Assembly (NCBI GenBank): GCA_902771935.1
Contig: CACXYM010000007.1
Location: 124,001-188,000, forward strand
Source of the DNA: an uncultured Bacteroidales bacterium
GTDB lineage: Bacteria > Bacteroidota > Bacteroidia > Bacteroidales > Paludibacteraceae
DNA: 64,000 nt
Reading direction: 5' to 3'
Shown here: in pieces, positions 17,432-26,530 of the stretch
Layout: every line of letters begins with the position of its first letter
Position numbering within the stretch: the first letter of the stretch is position 1
Program-made: the position numbers and the translations under genes
Notes under the pieces: model-generated
What the model was told of the DNA's origin: nothing
What the model saw: the letters and a program-made list of their open reading frames with translations, nothing else
Databases searched by the model: none

Positions 17432-18481
17432 ATGTCCATTTTTAAAGACAAAACATTATTGATTACCGGCGGTACAGGTAGTTTCGGAAATGCAGTTTTA
17501 AAACGCTTTCTTGATACTGACATCAAAGAAATCCGCATCTTTTCACGCGACGAAAAGAAACAGGATGATATGAGGCATGAATATCAAGCGAAGTATCCGA
17601 AAGTAGCTCACAAAATCAAATTTTACATCGGAGACGTGCGTTCACTGGAATCATGCCGTAGTGCGATGCCGGGCGTAGATTATATCTTCCATGCAGCCGC
17701 TCTCAAGCAAGTTCCTTCCTGTGAATTCTTCCCTATGGAAGCGGTTCGCACAAACGTTATCGGAACCGACAATGTACTCACTGCTGCCATTGAACATCAA
17801 GTAAAATGCGTAATATGCCTCTCTACTGACAAAGCGGCCTATCCAATCAATGCGATGGGCATCACAAAGGCCATTGAAGAAAAAGTTGCTGTTGCCAAAA
17901 GTCGATATAGTGGTAATACACGTATCTGCTGTACGCGCTACGGCAACGTAATGTGCTCACGTGGATCTGTTATTCCCTTATGGATTGACCAAATCCGCCA
18001 AGGTAATCCTATTACCATCACTGAACCAAAGATGACACGTTTCATTATGTCCCTTGACGAAGCCGTGGATTTGGTACTTTTCGCTTTTGAACACGGACAA
18101 AACGGAGATATTCTAGTTCAAAAAGCACCCGCTTGTACCATTCAAACACAAGCAGAGGCTGTATGCGAATTGTTCGGAGGAAAGAATGAGGATATTAAAG
18201 TTATCGGCATACGCCACGGTGAAAAAATGTACGAAACACTTCTCACCAAAGAAGAATGCGCAAAAGCCGAAGACATGGGAGATTTTTACCGTGTTCCAGC
18301 TGACAATCGCGATTTAAATTACGACAAATTCTTCATTGAGGGTGACACGAAACGTGTAACGATTGACGAATTCAACAGTAACAACACATATCGTTTAAAT
18401 CTTGAGGAAACAAAAGCAAAGATTGCTACACTCGAATACATCCAAAACGAGTTGAATGGTATAGAGAATATCGCTAAATAA
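17432..18481 (+). CDS. capE: UDP-GlcNAc 4,6-dehydratase/5-epimerase
   Basis: First enzyme of UDP-N-acetyl-L-fucosamine synthesis; it dehydrates and C5-epimerises UDP-GlcNAc. The 349-residue extended SDR has GGTGSFG at 12-18, FSRDEKKQDDMRHEY near 40 and STDKAAYPINAMGITKA near 120-135, all typical of CapE/FnlA. I use the ATG at 17432, because the family begins MSIFKDKTLLITG; an in-frame TTG at 17408 would overlap the previous gene and adds 8 unconserved residues. It is followed by capF and capG, which makes the assignment firm. Confidence 0.93.
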   Translation: MSIFKDKTLLITGGTGSFGNAVLKRFLDTDIKEIRIFSRDEKKQDDMRHEYQAKYPKVAHKIKFYIGDVRSLESCRSAMPGVDYIFHAAALKQVPSCEFFPMEAVRTNVIGTDNVLTAAIEHQVKCVICLSTDKAAYPINAMGITKAIEEKVAVAKSRYSGNTRICCTRYGNVMCSRGSVIPLWIDQIRQGNPITITEPKMTRFIMSLDEAVDLVLFAFEHGQNGDILVQKAPACTIQTQAEAVCELFGGKNEDIKVIGIRHGEKMYETLLTKEECAKAEDMGDFYRVPADNRDLNYDKFFIEGDTKRVTIDEFNSNNTYRLNLEETKAKIATLEYIQNELNGIENIAK

Positions 18482-18491
18482 TCGTCGATCT

Positions 18492-19700
18492 ATGAAAATA
18501 TTGGTTACAGGAGCAAAGGGGTTTGTGGGACAGAACCTATGTGCCGAACTCAAAAACATTCGCGACGGGAAAGCCCGCTGTTATGGAAACTTGACGGTTT
18601 CGGAAATCATGGAGTATGACATTGACAGCACACAAGAAGACCTTGACGCTTTCTGCAAAAAAGCGGATTTTGTGTTCAACTTGGCTGGTGTGAATCGCCC
18701 AAAAGAACAATCTGAGTTCATACAGGGAAATTTTGGATTTGCGAGTACTCTTCTTTCCACATTAAAGAAATTTCACAACACATGTCCTGTAATGCTCTCA
18801 TCTTCCCAGCAAGCTTCATTGAGCGGACGTTTCGGTAATAGTGAATACGGTAAAAGCAAACTAGCTGGTGAAGAACTGTTTTTTGAGTATGCACGCCAGA
18901 CTGGAGCAAAAGTACTTGTGTATCGTTTCCCCAACCTCTTTGGCAAATGGAGCAAACCTAATTACAACTCGGCGGTAGCCACTTTCTGCAATAATATCGC
19001 TAACGATTTGCCCATTCAGGTAAACGATCCTACTACTGAACTGGAATTACTCTACATAGATGACCTCATAGAGGAAATGATTCGTGCACTCAAAGGGGAA
19101 GAACACCATTGTGAATTCCTCGGTATTGACACTATTCTTTCTCCTAACGGCAGATATTGTGCAGCTCCTTTAACACACAAAGTTACACTCGGAGAAATAG
19201 TCACACTTTTGCATCAGTTCCACGACCAGCCCCAATCGCTTGTCATTCCGGAAATTCCTAATCACTCTTTTGCAAAAAAGTTGTACTCCATGTATCTCAG
19301 TTATCTGCCAAAGGAAAAAGTAGCCTTCCACCTGAAGATGAATATTGACGAACGAGGCTCATTTACCGAACTGCTCAAAACAGATAATTGCGGACAGGTA
19401 AGCATCAACATCTCCAAACCTGGCATAACGAAAGGTCAACATTGGCATCACTCTAAATGGGAGTTTTTTATCGTTGTAAGCGGTCATGGTCTCATTCAAA
19501 TGCGGAATCTCAACGATCCTGATGCGGAAGTCCTTGAGTTTGAAGTATGCGGAGAACATATACAGGCGGTACACATGCTTCCTGGATATACACATAACAT
19601 TATCAATCTGTCTCAAACAGACAATTTAGTAACAGTAATGTGGGCGAACGAACAATTTGATCCCACTCATCCAGATACATATTTCGAACCAGTAAAATAA
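18492..19700 (+). CDS. capF: UDP-6-deoxy-4-keto-sugar reductase with C-terminal cupin domain
   Basis: Second enzyme of the UDP-L-FucNAc pathway; it reduces the CapE product to UDP-2-acetamido-6-deoxy-L-talose. The N-terminal SDR domain shows TGAKGFVGQNL (6-16), FNLAGVNRP (about 62) and the Tyr-Lys motif SEYGKSKLAGE (about 116). The C-terminal cupin (about 285-400) has the metal-binding KGQHWHHSKWEFF and GYTHNI. At 402 residues it is slightly longer than the S. aureus protein, owing to an insertion of about 30 residues before the cupin. It is 10 bases downstream of capE. Confidence 0.92.
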   Translation: MKILVTGAKGFVGQNLCAELKNIRDGKARCYGNLTVSEIMEYDIDSTQEDLDAFCKKADFVFNLAGVNRPKEQSEFIQGNFGFASTLLSTLKKFHNTCPVMLSSSQQASLSGRFGNSEYGKSKLAGEELFFEYARQTGAKVLVYRFPNLFGKWSKPNYNSAVATFCNNIANDLPIQVNDPTTELELLYIDDLIEEMIRALKGEEHHCEFLGIDTILSPNGRYCAAPLTHKVTLGEIVTLLHQFHDQPQSLVIPEIPNHSFAKKLYSMYLSYLPKEKVAFHLKMNIDERGSFTELLKTDNCGQVSINISKPGITKGQHWHHSKWEFFIVVSGHGLIQMRNLNDPDAEVLEFEVCGEHIQAVHMLPGYTHNIINLSQTDNLVTVMWANEQFDPTHPDTYFEPVK

Positions 19701-19706
19701 ACTTAT

Positions 19707-20864
19707 ATGGCATCTTTCAAAAACAATGGCAAACTGAAATTGCTAATTATAGTAGGCACACGCCCGGAAATAATCCGTTTAGCGGCTGTAATCAACAAAT
19801 GTCGACAGTATTTCGACACCCTTTTAGCGCATACAGGGCAGAATTACGACTATAACTTAAATGGTATTTTCTTCCGTGACCTTGGCTTGTCAGACCCAGA
19901 TGTTTATATGAATGCCGTGGGAAAAGACCTTGGAGAAACAATGGGTAATATCATCGCAAAGAGTTATCAACTAATGGTGGATATTCAACCGGAAGCTGTA
20001 CTCGTTTTGGGAGATACAAACTCCTGCTTGTCTGTTATAGGTGCCAAACGACTCCATATTCCTATTTTCCATATGGAAGCTGGAAACCGTTGCAAGGACG
20101 AATGTCTGCCCGAGGAAACAAATAGACGTATTGTGGATATTATCTCCGATGTTAACTTAGCTTACAGCGAACATGCTCGTCGCTATTTAGCCGACTGCGG
20201 ACTGCCTAAGGAGCGTACATACGTTACAGGCTCTCCAATGGCCGAAGTTCTGCATGCGAACCTACCACAAATTGAAGCATCAGACATTCATAAACGCCTC
20301 GGTTTGCAAAAAGGCAAATATATTCTTCTCAGTGCACACCGTGAGGAGAATATAGATACAGAAAAAAATTTTCTGTCACTTTTTAACGCCATTAATTCTA
20401 TGGCTGAAAAATACGACATGCCTATTCTATATAGCTGTCATCCAAGATCGCGTAAGCGTCTTGAGGCAAGCGGTTTCCAGCTAGACAAGCGTGTCATTCA
20501 GCATGAACCACTTGGATTTCATGACTATAACTGTCTGCAAATGAACGCTTTTGCAGTCGTGTCCGATAGTGGTACTCTTCCTGAAGAAAGTAGTTTCTTC
20601 ACGTCGATCGGGCACCCATTCCCTGCCATATGCATTCGCACATCCACAGAACGACCGGAAGCATTGGACAAAGCATGCTTCTTTATTGCGGGAATTGACG
20701 AGCAATCACTTTTACAAGCCGTTGATTGCGCAGTTGAGATGAACAATAATGCAGACCTCGGTTCACCGGTACCCGACTACACGGATGAGAATGTTTCTAC
20801 TAAAGTTGTTAAAATAATACAGAGTTATACCGGTATTGTCAATAAAATGGTTTGGAGAAAATGA
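19707..20864 (+). CDS. capG: UDP-N-acetylhexosamine 2-epimerase (UDP-L-FucNAc forming)
   Basis: Third pathway step: C2 epimerisation of UDP-L-talosamine to UDP-N-acetyl-L-fucosamine. The 385-residue protein belongs to the WecB/CapG epimerase family: VGTRPEIIRLA (about 14-24), HTGQNYD, GDTNSCLS, HMEAGNRC and SAHREENID (about 209) are the conserved blocks, and SDSGTLPEES (about 285) binds UDP. Its placement after capE and capF favours FnlC/CapG over the ManNAc-forming WecB. Stop overlaps the next start (ATGA). Confidence 0.92.
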   Translation: MASFKNNGKLKLLIIVGTRPEIIRLAAVINKCRQYFDTLLAHTGQNYDYNLNGIFFRDLGLSDPDVYMNAVGKDLGETMGNIIAKSYQLMVDIQPEAVLVLGDTNSCLSVIGAKRLHIPIFHMEAGNRCKDECLPEETNRRIVDIISDVNLAYSEHARRYLADCGLPKERTYVTGSPMAEVLHANLPQIEASDIHKRLGLQKGKYILLSAHREENIDTEKNFLSLFNAINSMAEKYDMPILYSCHPRSRKRLEASGFQLDKRVIQHEPLGFHDYNCLQMNAFAVVSDSGTLPEESSFFTSIGHPFPAICIRTSTERPEALDKACFFIAGIDEQSLLQAVDCAVEMNNNADLGSPVPDYTDENVSTKVVKIIQSYTGIVNKMVWRK

Positions 20865-21274
20865 GTCTTCGCAGCAAACTTTGGACTATCTTAACGAATG
20901 CTTATCCCGAATTCTTGCGCAGATGGTATAAAATGGATTTAGGGAAAGGGGTTCGTATTGCACATAAAGCGCATTTGGACAAAAGTATCAATCCTAAAGG
21001 TATTCACATTGGAGATCGTAGTTGGATACTAAATGGTGCTTTTGTAATGGCACACGATCACTGTCGTGCACTACGTACAGACACATATATTGGTCACGAT
21101 TGTGTGGTTGGCATTAATGCAATTATTATGCCCGGTGTGCATATAGGAGACGAAGTCGTCATAGGAAGCGGAGCTATTGTTACCAAAGATATACCTTCTA
21201 ATAGTATAGCTGTCGGGAATCCAGCCAAAATAATCAAAACGAATATTCATGTCTATAATGGACAATTAAAATAA
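20861..21274 (+). CDS. Hexapeptide-repeat acetyltransferase (WcaF-like)
   Basis: A 137-residue left-handed beta-helix protein. Hexapeptide repeats run from IHIGDRSWI to [13 protein letters not shown], with the presumed catalytic His in MAHDHCRAL and the closing [13 protein letters not shown]. Relatives O-acetylate sugars of colanic acid and other polymers. ATG at 20861 overlaps the capG stop (ATGA) and is preferred over the in-frame TTG at 20852. Substrate is unknown, but it is a second, shorter acyltransferase distinct from the NeuD-like one at 12345. Confidence 0.82.
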   Translation: MSLRSKLWTILTNAYPEFLRRWYKMDLGKGVRIAHKAHLDKSINPKGIHIGDRSWILNGAFVMAHDHCRALRTDTYIGHDCVVGINAIIMPGVHIGDEVVIGSGAIVTKDIPSNSIAVGNPAKIIKTNIHVYNGQLK

Positions 21275-21882
21275 TGTACAAACATTGCCTCAAACGCATA
21301 TTTGACTTCACTATTGCTCTTGTTGCAATACTTTGCCTTAGTCCACTTCTCATTATAGTGTCCATTTGTTTGTGTTGGACAAACAAAGGTGCAGGCGTGT
21401 TTTTTACGCAAGAGAGACCAGGAAAAGATGAAAAAATATTCCGTGTTGTTAAGTTTAAATCAATGACGGATGAAAAAGATGAAAACGGAAATTTGCTTCC
21501 GGATGCACAACGGCTAACAGCTATCGGCAAATTTATCCGAAAAACCTCTATTGATGAACTGCCACAATTGTTCAACGTCCTTAAGGGGGACATGGCACTT
21601 ATTGGGCCACGTCCGCTATTAGTTAAATACTTACCTTTGTACTCCCCAGAACAACATCGGCGTCATGAAGTACGACCTGGTATCACAGGCTGGGCACAAG
21701 TAAACGGACGAAATGCCATAACACATACCAAAAAATTCGAGTACGATGTGTGGTATGTGGACCATTTAACATTCAAATTAGACCTGAAAATAATATTCAT
21801 GACTATTCATAATGTGTTGCACCGTAAAGACATTTCTCACGAAGGAGTTGCCACGGCGGAACCATTTAATGGTCGTAACTAA
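21274..21882 (+). CDS. Initiating sugar-1-phosphate transferase (PglC/WcfS-like)
   Basis: Starts repeat-unit synthesis by moving a sugar-1-phosphate from UDP-sugar to undecaprenyl phosphate. The 202-residue monotopic enzyme has one N-terminal hydrophobic re-entrant helix (about 12-36), [22 protein letters not shown] in parts (QERPGKDE near 49, KFKSMTDE near 63), the Asp-Glu pair in [12 protein letters not shown] (about 93) and GPRPLL. It is the small PglC-like form, without the extra N-terminal membrane domain of WbaP. The DegT aminotransferase gene follows; a similar pair (WcfS/WcfR) starts the B. fragilis PSA unit with an amino-deoxy sugar. Confidence 0.92.
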   Translation: MYKHCLKRIFDFTIALVAILCLSPLLIIVSICLCWTNKGAGVFFTQERPGKDEKIFRVVKFKSMTDEKDENGNLLPDAQRLTAIGKFIRKTSIDELPQLFNVLKGDMALIGPRPLLVKYLPLYSPEQHRRHEVRPGITGWAQVNGRNAITHTKKFEYDVWYVDHLTFKLDLKIIFMTIHNVLHRKDISHEGVATAEPFNGRN

Positions 21883-21892
21883 AAACTACGGT

Positions 21893-23137
21893 ATGAATAA
21901 ACGAATTTATTTGTGCCTCGCGCACATGAGTGGAAACGAACAGAAGTATATCCAGGAAGCCTTTGATACCAACTGGGTGGTTCCATTGGGACCAAATGTC
22001 AATGGTTTTGAAGATGACCTCAAGCGCTTTGTCGGTCAGGATAAGCAAGTAGTTGCCTTGTCTTCCGGTACAGCCGCTATTCATCTCGCGCTCATCGCAT
22101 GTGGCGTGCAAGCTGGTGATGAAGTCATCTGCCAATCATTTACGTTTTGTGCTTCATCTAATCCGGTAGCTTATTTGGGGGCCACACCGATATTTGTAGA
22201 CTCAGAGCCGGATTCTTGGAACATGAATCCTGTCCTTCTTGAAAAAGCTATCATTGATCGGAAAGCTAAAACAGGAAACTACCCAAAGGCTATTATACCA
22301 GTAGCACTATACGGCATGCCATATCTCATTGAGGAAATCATGGCTATTGCAAATAAATATAACATCCCTGTTATCGAAGATGCAGCAGAAGGTATGGGGT
22401 CGCGATGGGACGGACAAGTATTAGGCACATTCGGTGAATTCGGCATTTTATCATTCAACGGTAATAAAATGATTACCACCTCAGGCGGAGGAGCACTGAT
22501 TTGCAAAGACACTGAGTCCAAACAAAAAATCATGTGGTACGCCACACAAGCACGCGAAGCATACCCATACTACCAGCACGAGGCTATCGGCTACAACTAC
22601 CGCTTATCAAACATCTGCGCAGGAATAGGTCGCGGGCAGATGACTGTGCTGAATGCACATATTAACCATCATAAGCATATTGCGCAACTATACCGCGAAG
22701 CGTTTGCAAACATTGAAGGTATCACTTTCCATGACGCCTCATCTACAAAACACGACCCAAATTTCTGGCTAAACACCATCACACTGGACGAAAACCTCCA
22801 TATTAAAGGCGAAGAAAATGCATATGCAGAGGCTATTCAAGGTGCAGTAGGCGGTGCTGCTGGCGTTGTACATGGTGGAGGTAGTATTCACACAAGTTGT
22901 GAGCCAAACCGTAATGTCGAAGCAATGCGACTCTTTCTGGATTCAGCCGGAATAGAGAGTCGCCCTCTTTGGAAACCTATGCACAAACAACCGGTATATG
23001 CATCAAGTCCTGCATATATAGACGGCACTGCAGAATCAATTTTCCATAAAGGACTTTGTTTACCTTCCGGACCCATGGTTACTGACGAAGATGTAGCGTA
23101 CATAATCGCTAAAATCCGAGAAGCAATAAAAGGGTAA
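21893..23137 (+). CDS. DegT/DnrJ/EryC1/StrS sugar aminotransferase
   Basis: PLP-dependent aminotransferase that aminates a 4-keto-6-deoxy nucleotide sugar, giving a 4-amino-4,6-dideoxy sugar (as PglE, WcfR). The 414 residues begin with RIYLCLAHMSGNEQKY and TNWVVPLGPNVNGFE, show SSGTAAIHLAL (about 63), EDAAEGMGS (about 164) and the PLP Lys in FNGNKMITTSGGG (about 191). I start at ATG 21893, after the previous stop; the longer in-frame reading overlaps the phosphoglycosyltransferase and carries no conserved residues. A dedicated 4,6-dehydratase other than CapE is not in the window, so the keto-sugar substrate may be made elsewhere. Confidence 0.9.
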   Translation: MNKRIYLCLAHMSGNEQKYIQEAFDTNWVVPLGPNVNGFEDDLKRFVGQDKQVVALSSGTAAIHLALIACGVQAGDEVICQSFTFCASSNPVAYLGATPIFVDSEPDSWNMNPVLLEKAIIDRKAKTGNYPKAIIPVALYGMPYLIEEIMAIANKYNIPVIEDAAEGMGSRWDGQVLGTFGEFGILSFNGNKMITTSGGGALICKDTESKQKIMWYATQAREAYPYYQHEAIGYNYRLSNICAGIGRGQMTVLNAHINHHKHIAQLYREAFANIEGITFHDASSTKHDPNFWLNTITLDENLHIKGEENAYAEAIQGAVGGAAGVVHGGGSIHTSCEPNRNVEAMRLFLDSAGIESRPLWKPMHKQPVYASSPAYIDGTAESIFHKGLCLPSGPMVTDEDVAYIIAKIREAIKG

Positions 23138-23158
23138 ACGACTATAATATAACTCATT

Positions 23159-24109
23159 ATGGCATTTTTTGGACTATTCGGAAAAGATAAAAAAGAGACA
23201 TTGGATAAAGGTCTCGAAAAATCAAAAGAAAGCGTGCTTAGCAAGATTAGCCACGCCATTGCCGGTAAATCAACCGTTGATGACGATGTGCTTGATAACT
23301 TAGAGGAAGCACTCATCACCTCTGACGTAGGAGTTGAAACAACGCTGAAGATCATTGAGCGTATTCAAGAACGCGTCAAACGGGATAAATATATTGGAAC
23401 AGCCGAATTCAACGCACTTTTAGTCGATGAAGTGGCTGATATGTTGTCCGAGCATGATACTGATATTCGCGATTTCACCGAGCCTTTACCAGCAAAACCG
23501 TACGTAATAATGGTTGTCGGAGTCAATGGTGTAGGAAAAACTACAACTATCGGTAAGTTAGCATACCAATACAAAAAAGCGGGCAAAAAAGTCTACCTCG
23601 GTGCAGCGGATACTTTCAGAGCAGCGGCCGTAGAGCAATTATGTATATGGGGTGAACGTGTAGGAGTGCCGGTTATTAAGCAACAACAAGGCTCTGATCC
23701 TGCTTCTGTAGCATATGACACGATTGCTAGCGCAAAAGCCAACGATGCCGATGTCGTGCTCATCGATACTGCGGGGCGTCTACACAACAAAATAAATCTC
23801 ATGAATGAGTTGACTAAAATTAAGTCTGTCATGCAGAAAGTCGTACCCGATGCACCGCACGATATTATGTTGGTTTTGGACGGTTCCACCGGACAAAATG
23901 CTTTCGAACAAGCCAAACAATTCACACGTGCTACACAAGTTACCAGTCTCGCCATCACCAAACTTGATGGAACCGCCAAAGGTGGCGTGGTCATCGGAAT
24001 TAGTGATCAATTCAAAATTCCTGTTCGTTATATTGGTTTGGGCGAAAAAATGGAAGACCTACAGGCCTTCCATAAAGAAGAATTCGTTAAGTCGCTTTTA
24101 GGCGTCTAA
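23159..24109 (+). CDS. ftsY: Signal recognition particle receptor FtsY
   Basis: SRP-family GTPase that docks SRP-ribosome complexes at the membrane. The 316-residue protein has the short N-terminus normal for Bacteroidota (no long acidic A domain), then the NG domain: four-helix N part (about 20-105), P-loop GVNGVGKTT (121-129), DTFRAAA, DTAGR, TKLDGTAKGG and the closing GLGEKMEDLQAF. It follows the polysaccharide locus by 21 bases but is a housekeeping gene, so it marks the end of the locus. The SRP RNA gene is also in this window (33995-34085). Confidence 0.96.
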   Translation: MAFFGLFGKDKKETLDKGLEKSKESVLSKISHAIAGKSTVDDDVLDNLEEALITSDVGVETTLKIIERIQERVKRDKYIGTAEFNALLVDEVADMLSEHDTDIRDFTEPLPAKPYVIMVVGVNGVGKTTTIGKLAYQYKKAGKKVYLGAADTFRAAAVEQLCIWGERVGVPVIKQQQGSDPASVAYDTIASAKANDADVVLIDTAGRLHNKINLMNELTKIKSVMQKVVPDAPHDIMLVLDGSTGQNAFEQAKQFTRATQVTSLAITKLDGTAKGGVVIGISDQFKIPVRYIGLGEKMEDLQAFHKEEFVKSLLGV

Positions 24110-24125
24110 CCTACTCGACTCAAGT

Positions 24126-25274
24126 TTAGCGTCTGGTTGAAACACCACCGCCACCACGGCTACTTCCACCGCCAGAATAACTGCTTCCACCTCCGGAAGA
24201 GTAAGAACCACGGCTGCTGCTTCCGGATGAATAAGTGCTCGCTGAGCGAGTGCTGCTACCACTGCTATGGTACGACGATTGACCACCGGAGGATGAATAA
24301 CGAGGAGAAGAAGATACGCTGCTCGAACTGCTACGAGTTGTAGATGCACCATTATAACTGCTGCGCGTTGAAGCACCGGAGGACGAATAACTACTTCTCG
24401 TCGAGGCTGCGGAAGACGTATAACTGCTCCGCGTTGATGAAGCCGATTGTGAACTGCGGGCTGAAGATGCTGTCGATGCCGATGAAGTGCCATGTTGTGC
24501 AGGAACGGCCGCAGAAGTACGAGATGATGATCGTCTCGGTGACTCCAACTGACGTGCATTTACTACACCTACATTACGTTTGTCAAACGAACTCTCTGCA
24601 TGCGATGTCGCGTACTCGCGACGACTTACACCCTCCGCCATTCGGTGAGAAGACGGACGAGCTTCTTTAGCGTAATGGAAACTGCAGCCATAGTGATGAT
24701 GATGAAAATCATAGCAGTGGTGGTAGTAAGCATGATAACCTATGCATGAATAAGGTCTCCACCAACCCGGCCAGTAATCCCAATACCAAGGAGAGTGCCA
24801 GCAAGTCCAGTAAGGTGCCCAGAACCAATCAAAAATAACTGGTCTGTAAATGTATACAGGTTCAATTACATAGTTAGCGCCATAGATATACTCATCACCA
24901 ATTACTTGTACCGAGACGTTGTTGGCCTCATCTTTCTCAACATAAATACTTGCCACATCTTGGTAAATGTCCTTAGCCAAAACAGCTTGAAGAACAATCA
25001 AGTGCTTGTTGCCGCTTGTCGTCTCTATCACACGAATATAATCAACATCACCATCACCATTGAGATCCAAGTTTACCAAAGCCTGGTCGGGGTCGTTTAA
25101 CTTTCTCTCAAAGTCCTCTAAGTCCTTCGCCTCGCCAAAGAGTTTGGCTACAACTTTGAGGTCGAGGTTTGCTGAGATGTCACTGTTAGTGGCTGTAACG
25201 GTAATCGTTTCGTCAGCCCATGCTATAGCGCTGCTAATCAGCAGGATAGCGAAAAGATAAGTTAAACGTTTCAT
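24126..25274 (-). CDS. Exported protein with aromatic/His-rich segment and Ser-Gly-Arg-rich tail
   Basis: Function unknown. A signal peptide (about 1-20, ending AIAWA) is followed by a conserved-looking domain (about 21-130) with a Ca-loop-like DLNGDGDVDYIRVIE, then HLIVLQAVLAKD and YGANYVIEPVY. Next comes a segment very rich in Trp, Tyr and His (about 130-190; for example WYWDYWPGWWRPY and HHHHYG). The last 170 residues are low-complexity Ser/Arg/Gly/Tyr repeats such as SSTRSSY and STRSSYSSSG. ATG at 25274 is chosen over the overlapping GTG at 25280, because the signal peptide starts there. It is the last gene of the cdd-led minus-strand group and converges on ftsY with a 16-base gap. Confidence 0.7.
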   Translation of the reverse strand: MKRLTYLFAILLISSAIAWADETITVTATNSDISANLDLKVVAKLFGEAKDLEDFERKLNDPDQALVNLDLNGDGDVDYIRVIETTSGNKHLIVLQAVLAKDIYQDVASIYVEKDEANNVSVQVIGDEYIYGANYVIEPVYIYRPVIFDWFWAPYWTCWHSPWYWDYWPGWWRPYSCIGYHAYYHHCYDFHHHHYGCSFHYAKEARPSSHRMAEGVSRREYATSHAESSFDKRNVGVVNARQLESPRRSSSRTSAAVPAQHGTSSASTASSARSSQSASSTRSSYTSSAASTRSSYSSSGASTRSSYNGASTTRSSSSSVSSSPRYSSSGGQSSYHSSGSSTRSASTYSSGSSSRGSYSSGGGSSYSGGGSSRGGGGVSTRR

Positions 25275-25276
25275 AG

Positions 25277-26530
25277 TCACACAAGATTTAAATTGTGATG
25301 CATTTTCTCCTTCTTGGTCTGCATGTATCGCAGGTTATAGGGGTTCGGAGTAACCTCTATGCTCACATTCTCTACAATTTCTATGCCATAACTCTCCAAA
25401 CCAACTCTTTTTACAGGATTGTTTGTCATCAGACGTAGTTTGCGAGCACCTAATTCGCGCAGTATGTGCGCACCTACTCCATAATCTCTTTCATCAGGGC
25501 GAAAACCCAAATGTACGTTAGCTTCCACCGTATCTTCACCTTGTTCTTGCAACTTATACGCGCGTATTTTGTTCATTAGGCCTATTCCACGACCTTCTTG
25601 ATTCATATAAACAATCACGCCTTTGCCCTCTTTCTCAATTTTACGCATAGCTTCATGCAACTGTTCGCCGCACTCACAACGACGTGAACCAAACACATCA
25701 CCTGTCATACAACTGCTATGAACACGGCACAGAACAGCCTCATCCTCTTTCCACTCACCTTTTACTAAGGCCACATGTTCCAAACCATTAGTCAAATCCC
25801 TGAACGGAGTCAACTGGAACTCACCATATTCTGTTGGAAGGAATACCGTATCACCACGTTCTACAAGTACATGTTCCTCAAAACGCTCGATTTCATCGTC
25901 ATTTTCACCTGATTTTTTTAACTTTTCACCCTTACTTAATCGATACGCTATGAGGTCCTTGATTGATATCAGTTTTAGGCCATACTCTTGCGCTACTTTT
26001 TCCAACTGAGGCAAACGGGCCATCGTGCCATCCAGATTCATGATTTCTATCAGCGCGGCGGCTGGTGTCAGTCCGGACAAACGACATAAATCTATAGCGG
26101 CCTCGGTATGTCCTGCACGCTGAAGCACGCCATGTTCTTTGGCATAAAGCGGATTAATGTGTCCTGGTCTACCAAAGGTAGAAGGTGTCGATTTTGGGTC
26201 CGCCAAGGCACGAATGGTCGCAGCGCGGTCGGCTGCTGAAACACCAGTCGTACAGCCTTCCAGTTTATCTACCGTCACCGTGAAAGGAGTTCCCAACATC
26301 GACGTGTTATTCGCCACCTGGTGCATCAAATCAAGCTCTGCACATCGGCTTTCCGTTATCGGAGCGCATAATACACCACGTCCATGCTGCAGCATAAAAT
26401 TCACTTTCTCAGGAGTAATTTTCTCTGCCGCTATTATAAAATCGCCTTCATTCTCGCGGTCTTCGTCGTCTACAACAATCACGAACTTACCCGATTTGAA
26501 ATCGACTAATGCTTCTTCAATTTTGTCCAT
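25277..26530 (-). CDS. ribBA: Bifunctional DHBP synthase / GTP cyclohydrolase II
   Basis: Makes both riboflavin precursors. The N-terminal RibB domain (about 1-200) has [12 protein letters not shown] (Mg/substrate acidic cluster), GRPGHINPL and GHTEAAIDL. The C-terminal RibA domain (about 215-405) has the Zn-binding Cys set in [18 protein letters not shown] and [12 protein letters not shown] at 26530 gives the family N-terminus [12 protein letters not shown] and overlaps the upstream permease by 25 bases; an in-frame start at 26575 would add 15 Lys/Ser-rich residues. Its stop overlaps the in-frame GTG in front of the next gene. Confidence 0.95.
   Translation of the reverse strand: MDKIEEALVDFKSGKFVIVVDDEDRENEGDFIIAAEKITPEKVNFMLQHGRGVLCAPITESRCAELDLMHQVANNTSMLGTPFTVTVDKLEGCTTGVSAADRAATIRALADPKSTPSTFGRPGHINPLYAKEHGVLQRAGHTEAAIDLCRLSGLTPAAALIEIMNLDGTMARLPQLEKVAQEYGLKLISIKDLIAYRLSKGEKLKKSGENDDEIERFEEHVLVERGDTVFLPTEYGEFQLTPFRDLTNGLEHVALVKGEWKEDEAVLCRVHSSCMTGDVFGSRRCECGEQLHEAMRKIEKEGKGVIVYMNQEGRGIGLMNKIRAYKLQEQGEDTVEANVHLGFRPDERDYGVGAHILRELGARKLRLMTNNPVKRVGLESYGIEIVENVSIEVTPNPYNLRYMQTKKEKMHHNLNLV

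Noticed and set aside
24098..24559. Minus-strand open frame of 153 codons inside the Ser-rich protein gene
   Set aside because: Alternative reading of a low-complexity Ser/Arg repeat; the other frame has signal peptide and domain structure.
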